DNA of 8,930 nucleotides from Sphingobacterium thalpophilum (lineage in GTDB: Bacteria > Bacteroidota > Bacteroidia > Flavobacteriales > Flavobacteriaceae), in NCBI GenBank assembly GCA_943328865.2, contig CALQBR020000032.1, forward strand, positions 1-8,930, read 5' to 3'. The stretch's first letter is position 1; every line of letters begins with the position of its first letter. This document shows positions 6,337 to 8,930 of the stretch, piece by piece. Both the position numbers and the translations under genes were made by a program. The notes below the pieces were generated by a model. It searched no databases and was not told the DNA's origin. It saw nothing but the letters and a program-made list of their open reading frames with translations.

Positions 6337-7711
6337 CTTCCATAGTAGTAAAATACCCAATTAAATTATGAAGCTCATTAAATTGTGTAGAAGTGCCATC
6401 TGGAGTTTTGAACAACGATATTTTTGATTGTTCTTGAATCTTAGCGGTAAGTTCTTTAAATATAATCCAATCTCCATCGAGGGATTTATTTATTGCTATC
6501 GGGTTGAAGATAATAAACTGGTTTGTAGAACTGAATTGCCAAATAATATAAAACACCGACTTAAGGGCTACATCATTAATGTCTGTTGTTTTTTTTAAAT
6601 TGACTTGATTTCCTGTAATTGCAATGCTTTTAGTTTGCCAACGCAATATATTATTTTGTTTTATCGCTTCGGCTTCTGCGTTTTTCCGGCTTTCTTCTGC
6701 CGCTCTTTCGGCTTCCTTTCTTCTTTTTTCTTCTTTCTTTCTTCTTTCTTCTGCCTCTCTTTCAGCTTCTTTTATTCTTTGTTCTGCCGCGTATCTTCTT
6801 TCTTCTTCTCTATCAGCAGCTCTGTCTTTATAAACTTGTAACAATACGTTCTCCAAACGTTGGGCTTGTTCATAAAAATTACTTGTTCTATTTTGAGATT
6901 CTTGAATATACCGCGAAGTTGCCTCGTAATTTAGCTCAGCAGCTGACTTAGTTCGTGACTCTCTTATCGGTTCTTGGCGTTGCTGTTCTTTCTTGCTGTT
7001 GTATTCCTGTCTATTCTCTTCTTGATTAGCAATATTTAAGTTGTTTTTGAAATTTGATGTTGCAATCTTTAAATCTGTCTCTTCAGCTTTCAATTTGTCG
7101 AAAGCATTCTCAAGTTCAGATAAATTAGCATCACTAATATTCTTTAACATCACCTCTAGTTGTCGCACATTTTCTAGAGCCTGCTCCAGTTGCGTTGCGT
7201 ATTCTCTAAATACAGCTCCTGGCTTGTATGGTTGTTGTTTATAATACCTACGATAATTTTCAATTTCATCCTTATATCTTTGGAGAAATGGCTGGATTTT
7301 TTTTAACAAATCATCTTTAATGGCAGTTTTTTCATCTATTCTATTGGTACAATATTCAGAATCATCTAAATAAATAGTATAACTTCTATTATCCCATCCA
7401 TAGAAATCGCAATCTTCGTGACGTGTTGAGTTTTTAACTCTTTGGGCATATGTAAAAGCACTTAAATAAGTAGCGTAATAACCCGCCCCTCCAAGGGTTC
7501 CTCCAGGACAAGGTGGCCATTCAACTGCCCAACAAAGCCTACAATTGTAATTTTTTGGGACACATTTGACAACTATTGATCCATTACATTTTACATTTCG
7601 TTGTTCATATCCTTCTGGACAATTACTCTGTGCTTTTGTATGGTTTGAAAAAAATAACACAAAGAAAATAAATACAATACTTAAAAAATTCCTAGGAGAA
7701 TATATTTTCAT
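6173..7711 (-). CDS. Secreted cysteine-rich, coiled-coil protein of unknown function
   Basis: A 512-residue protein not recognised as a named family. Residues 1-28 look like a signal peptide (long hydrophobic stretch, then HTKAQ-S). Residues 29-125 hold eight cysteines (31, 42, 50, 57, 60, 68, 101, 121), an even number that suits disulfide bonding outside the cytoplasm, with CRLCWAVEWPPCPGG in the middle. Residues 130-300 are largely helical with coiled-coil character. Residues 301-349 are almost purely E/K/R/A and resemble a rigid charged single helix. Residues 360-485 form a mixed globular part (FYIIWQFSSTNQFIIFNP, DGDWIIFKELTAK), whose end (FTTMEEANEQYLKLITNAEAEGYSILK) faintly resembles SPOR-like repeats, though this is not secure. 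The tail repeats KSFWEEK and KSFWDEK. The start at 7711 gives the signal peptide. It is probably the first gene of the operon with the FISUMP and MORN genes. Confidence 0.85.
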   Translation of the reverse strand: MKIYSPRNFLSIVFIFFVLFFSNHTKAQSNCPEGYEQRNVKCNGSIVVKCVPKNYNCRLCWAVEWPPCPGGTLGGAGYYATYLSAFTYAQRVKNSTRHEDCDFYGWDNRSYTIYLDDSEYCTNRIDEKTAIKDDLLKKIQPFLQRYKDEIENYRRYYKQQPYKPGAVFREYATQLEQALENVRQLEVMLKNISDANLSELENAFDKLKAEETDLKIATSNFKNNLNIANQEENRQEYNSKKEQQRQEPIRESRTKSAAELNYEATSRYIQESQNRTSNFYEQAQRLENVLLQVYKDRAADREEERRYAAEQRIKEAEREAEERRKKEEKRRKEAERAAEESRKNAEAEAIKQNNILRWQTKSIAITGNQVNLKKTTDINDVALKSVFYIIWQFSSTNQFIIFNPIAINKSLDGDWIIFKELTAKIQEQSKISLFKTPDGTSTQFNELHNLIGYFTTMEEANEQYLKLITNAEAEGYSILKKEIISEPKIKKSFWEEKTIPKQKNEKSFWDEK

Positions 7712-7849
7712 TGAAGTAAATTAATAGTGTATTGAGATAGTTAATGGCTAAAATTTAATGTCATATTCTTTATACGAATAACCCCGGGATTTACTATAGT
7801 TTGATTCTTTTAATGTGTCAAAAAAATCCCTTTCTTTGATTTTCAATAT

Positions 7850-7880
7850 TTTTCCAAAAATAAAATTTATTTTTGGAAAA
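7850..7880. repeat. Perfect 31-bp palindrome overlapping the promoter
   Basis: Two 15-bp arms (TTTTCCAAAAATAAA and its reverse complement) surround a single central A at 7865. The symmetry spans the spacer and -7 box of the - strand promoter, a position expected for an operator. It could also fold as a hairpin. Confidence 0.75.
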
Positions 7881-7884
7881 CAAA
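7855..7884 (-). promoter_or_regulatory. Probable promoter of the three-gene operon
   Basis: On the - strand, TTTG (7884-7881), an 18-bp spacer and TATTTTTG (7862-7855) fit the Bacteroidota -33/-7 consensus, with the same spacer as the promoter at 3524-3553. Transcription would begin near 7849 and leave a leader of about 137 bases. The AT-rich surroundings raise the risk of a chance match. Confidence 0.5.
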
Positions 7885-8061
7885 ATTCATAAGAAATTTT
7901 CTAAATTGAAATCTTTAAATTTTAAAACTAAGTATTTAATGGTGAGTAATTTTTTTCGTCGATAAGGAGTATAAGCTAAATCTTAATTTAAAATGCTTAA
8001 CTTCTGTAATAAACTGAATGGAGAACATAGTCCTCTGGCTAAAGATATTCGTTAGTAACTG

Positions 8062-8095
8062 AGAGGCGATCTGTTTGTTGGCTATCGGTTTTAAT
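8062..8095 (+). pseudogene. Orphan 3' tail of a barrel gene (right copy of the 34-bp repeat)
   Basis: The + strand encodes LRGDLFVGYRF and a stop, in frame with a TAA (8056-8058) two codons further upstream, so it cannot be a gene. It matches the last codons of the barrel gene at 33 of 34 bases and is followed three bases later by a strong terminator. This looks like the original gene end, cut off from its body by insertion or deletion. Confidence 0.85.
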
Positions 8096-8097
8096 CT

Positions 8098-8135
8098 AAA
8101 GCAAAAGGCTTTCCCGAGGGAAAGCCTTTTGCTTT
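8098..8135. terminator. Strong bidirectional terminator beside glyS
   Basis: A perfect 17-bp stem (8098-8114 with 8119-8135, arms AAAGCAAAAGGCTTTCC and complement) with a CGAG loop. It lies 18 bases beyond the glyS stop on the - strand and just after the orphan gene tail on the + strand, so it would serve convergent genes. Confidence 0.88.
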
Positions 8136-8153
8136 ATACAACAAATCAACTGA

Positions 8154-8930
8154 TTAATTTTTTGCTTTCATCAACCAATTTTTCATCGAAACTTCTGTTT
8201 CAATAATGTTTTTCAATTCTGATATTTTCACACGGTCTTGTTTCATCGAATCTCTATGACGAATGGTTACCGTTTGATCTTCGGCTGTTTGATGGTCAAC
8301 GGTGATGCAAAAAGGAGTTCCTAAAGCATCTTGTCTTCTATAACGTCTTCCTACCGCATCTTTCTCATCATAAGCCACATTGAAATCCCATTTCAAATCT
8401 TCAATGATTTGGTGGGCAATTTCACGTAAGTCATCTTTCTTTACCAATGGAAAAACTGCCGCTTTGGTTGGCGCCAATACCGATGGTAATTGCAAAACGG
8501 TTCTTGTAGAACCATCTTCTAAAGTTTCTTCTTTCAAAGAATTAGAAAAAACAGCTAAGAACATACGGTCTAATCCCACCGAGGTTTCTACCACATAAGG
8601 TGTATAATTTGCGTTGGTTTCGGTATCAAAATATTGCAATTTCTTTCCAGAGAATTTCTCATGGGCTTTCAAATCGAAATCGGTGCGAGAGTGAATGCCT
8701 TCCAATTCTTTGAATCCGAAAGGGAAATTAAATTCAATATCCGCAGCTGCGTTCGCATAATGCGCTAATTTATCGTGGTCATGGAAACGGTAATTGTTAG
8801 CGCCTAATCCTAGAGACAAATGCCAGTTTAAACGCGTAGTTTTCCAATAGTCATACCATTTCATTTCTTCACCTGGCTTCACAAAAAACTGCATTTCCAT
8901 TTGTTCAAATTCCCGCATTCGAAAGATAAA
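8154..8930 (-). CDS. glyS: Glycyl-tRNA synthetase, 5'-truncated by window edge
   Basis: This class II synthetase charges tRNA-Gly with glycine in the cytoplasm. The frame is open to the window end, leaving 258 residues, about the C-terminal half. It begins in motif 2 (FIFRMREFEQMEMQFF, with the ATP-contacting arginine in the R-E-F-E context). It continues through the active-site segment LGANNYRFHDHDKLAHYANAAAD and motif 3 (VVETSVGLDRMFLAVF). The C-terminal anticodon-binding domain follows, with LAPTKAAVFPLVKK and GRRYRRQDALGTPFCITVD. This is the single-chain homodimeric type, also found in eukaryotes, and not the alpha2-beta2 GlyQ/GlyS type. The ATG at 8918 is internal, not the start. A strong terminator follows the stop. 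Confidence 0.96.
   Translation of the reverse strand, partial: FIFRMREFEQMEMQFFVKPGEEMKWYDYWKTTRLNWHLSLGLGANNYRFHDHDKLAHYANAAADIEFNFPFGFKELEGIHSRTDFDLKAHEKFSGKKLQYFDTETNANYTPYVVETSVGLDRMFLAVFSNSLKEETLEDGSTRTVLQLPSVLAPTKAAVFPLVKKDDLREIAHQIIEDLKWDFNVAYDEKDAVGRRYRRQDALGTPFCITVDHQTAEDQTVTIRHRDSMKQDRVKISELKNIIETEVSMKNWLMKAKN

Larger units (their letters stand above)
7712..8061. other. AT-rich non-coding region upstream of the coiled-coil gene
   Basis: About 350 bases with no credible gene. It holds the probable operon promoter and palindrome (7850-7884), and a leader of about 137 bases before the ATG at 7711. In the leader, GGGATTT (7786-7792) and AAATCCC (7824-7830) could pair across a 31-base loop. 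The part at 7912-8061 has scattered stops in all frames. It may be decayed sequence attached to the orphan gene tail at 8062. Confidence 0.6.

Noticed and set aside
6605..6841. Long + strand open frames opposite the coiled-coil gene
   Set aside because: They are the reverse-complement of the E/K/R/A-rich helix, which yields S/F/L-rich frames without stops; no start context or family signature.
3447..8061. CRISPR array, tRNA or insertion sequence inside the accessory block
   Set aside because: No regularly spaced repeats, no cloverleaf, no transposase or terminal inverted repeats were found; the repeats present are duplicated coding segments.
8918..8930. ATG at 8918 as the start of the glyS gene
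   Set aside because: The frame continues upstream to the window edge with FIFR, part of class II motif 2, so the ATG is internal.

Overview
The window looks like a chromosome segment from Bacteroidota, most likely a Flavobacterium or close relative. The clues are AT-rich DNA, promoter-like boxes of the Bacteroidota type (TTTG, 18-bp spacer, TAnnTTTG), almost no Shine-Dalgarno sequences, short signal peptides ending in A-Q, an outer-membrane barrel ending in an aromatic residue, and a FISUMP-domain protein. The genus is an inference.

Layout, left to right. On the + strand: the 3' four-fifths of lepA (elongation factor 4) with its own terminator; a complete thiL (thiamine-monophosphate kinase) with a strong terminator; and a small secreted beta-barrel-like protein whose gene ends in a bidirectional terminator. 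On the - strand: three secreted or envelope proteins, reading right to left from 7711. These are a cysteine-rich/coiled-coil protein, a TPR + FISUMP protein and a TPR + MORN + beta-barrel protein. At the far right, also on the - strand, is the 3' half of a glycyl-tRNA synthetase gene with a strong terminator.

The housekeeping genes at both ends (lepA, thiL, glyS) are ordinary. The middle (about 3447-8061) looks like an accessory block. It is bounded by a 34-bp direct repeat (33 of 34 identical), which is the 3' end of the small barrel gene plus its stop codon. The right-hand copy is an orphan tail stuck next to the glyS terminator. No integrase or transposase is visible.

Inside the block there is clear evidence of module shuffling. 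The FISUMP and MORN proteins share a nearly identical first 120 residues (signal peptide plus TPR-like helices, 99 of 120 identical) and then diverge completely. The duplicated DNA extends upstream into the 3' end of the coiled-coil gene, leaving a frameshifted 38-codon remnant just before the MORN gene. Base composition jumps at the start of the FISUMP domain. The three genes are probably one operon, expressed from a promoter at about 7855-7884 that is embedded in a perfect 31-bp palindrome. A second consensus promoter at 3524-3553 fires away from any gene into a terminator about 40 bases further on, and could make a roughly 70-nt RNA.

No tRNA, rRNA, CRISPR array or insertion sequence was seen.
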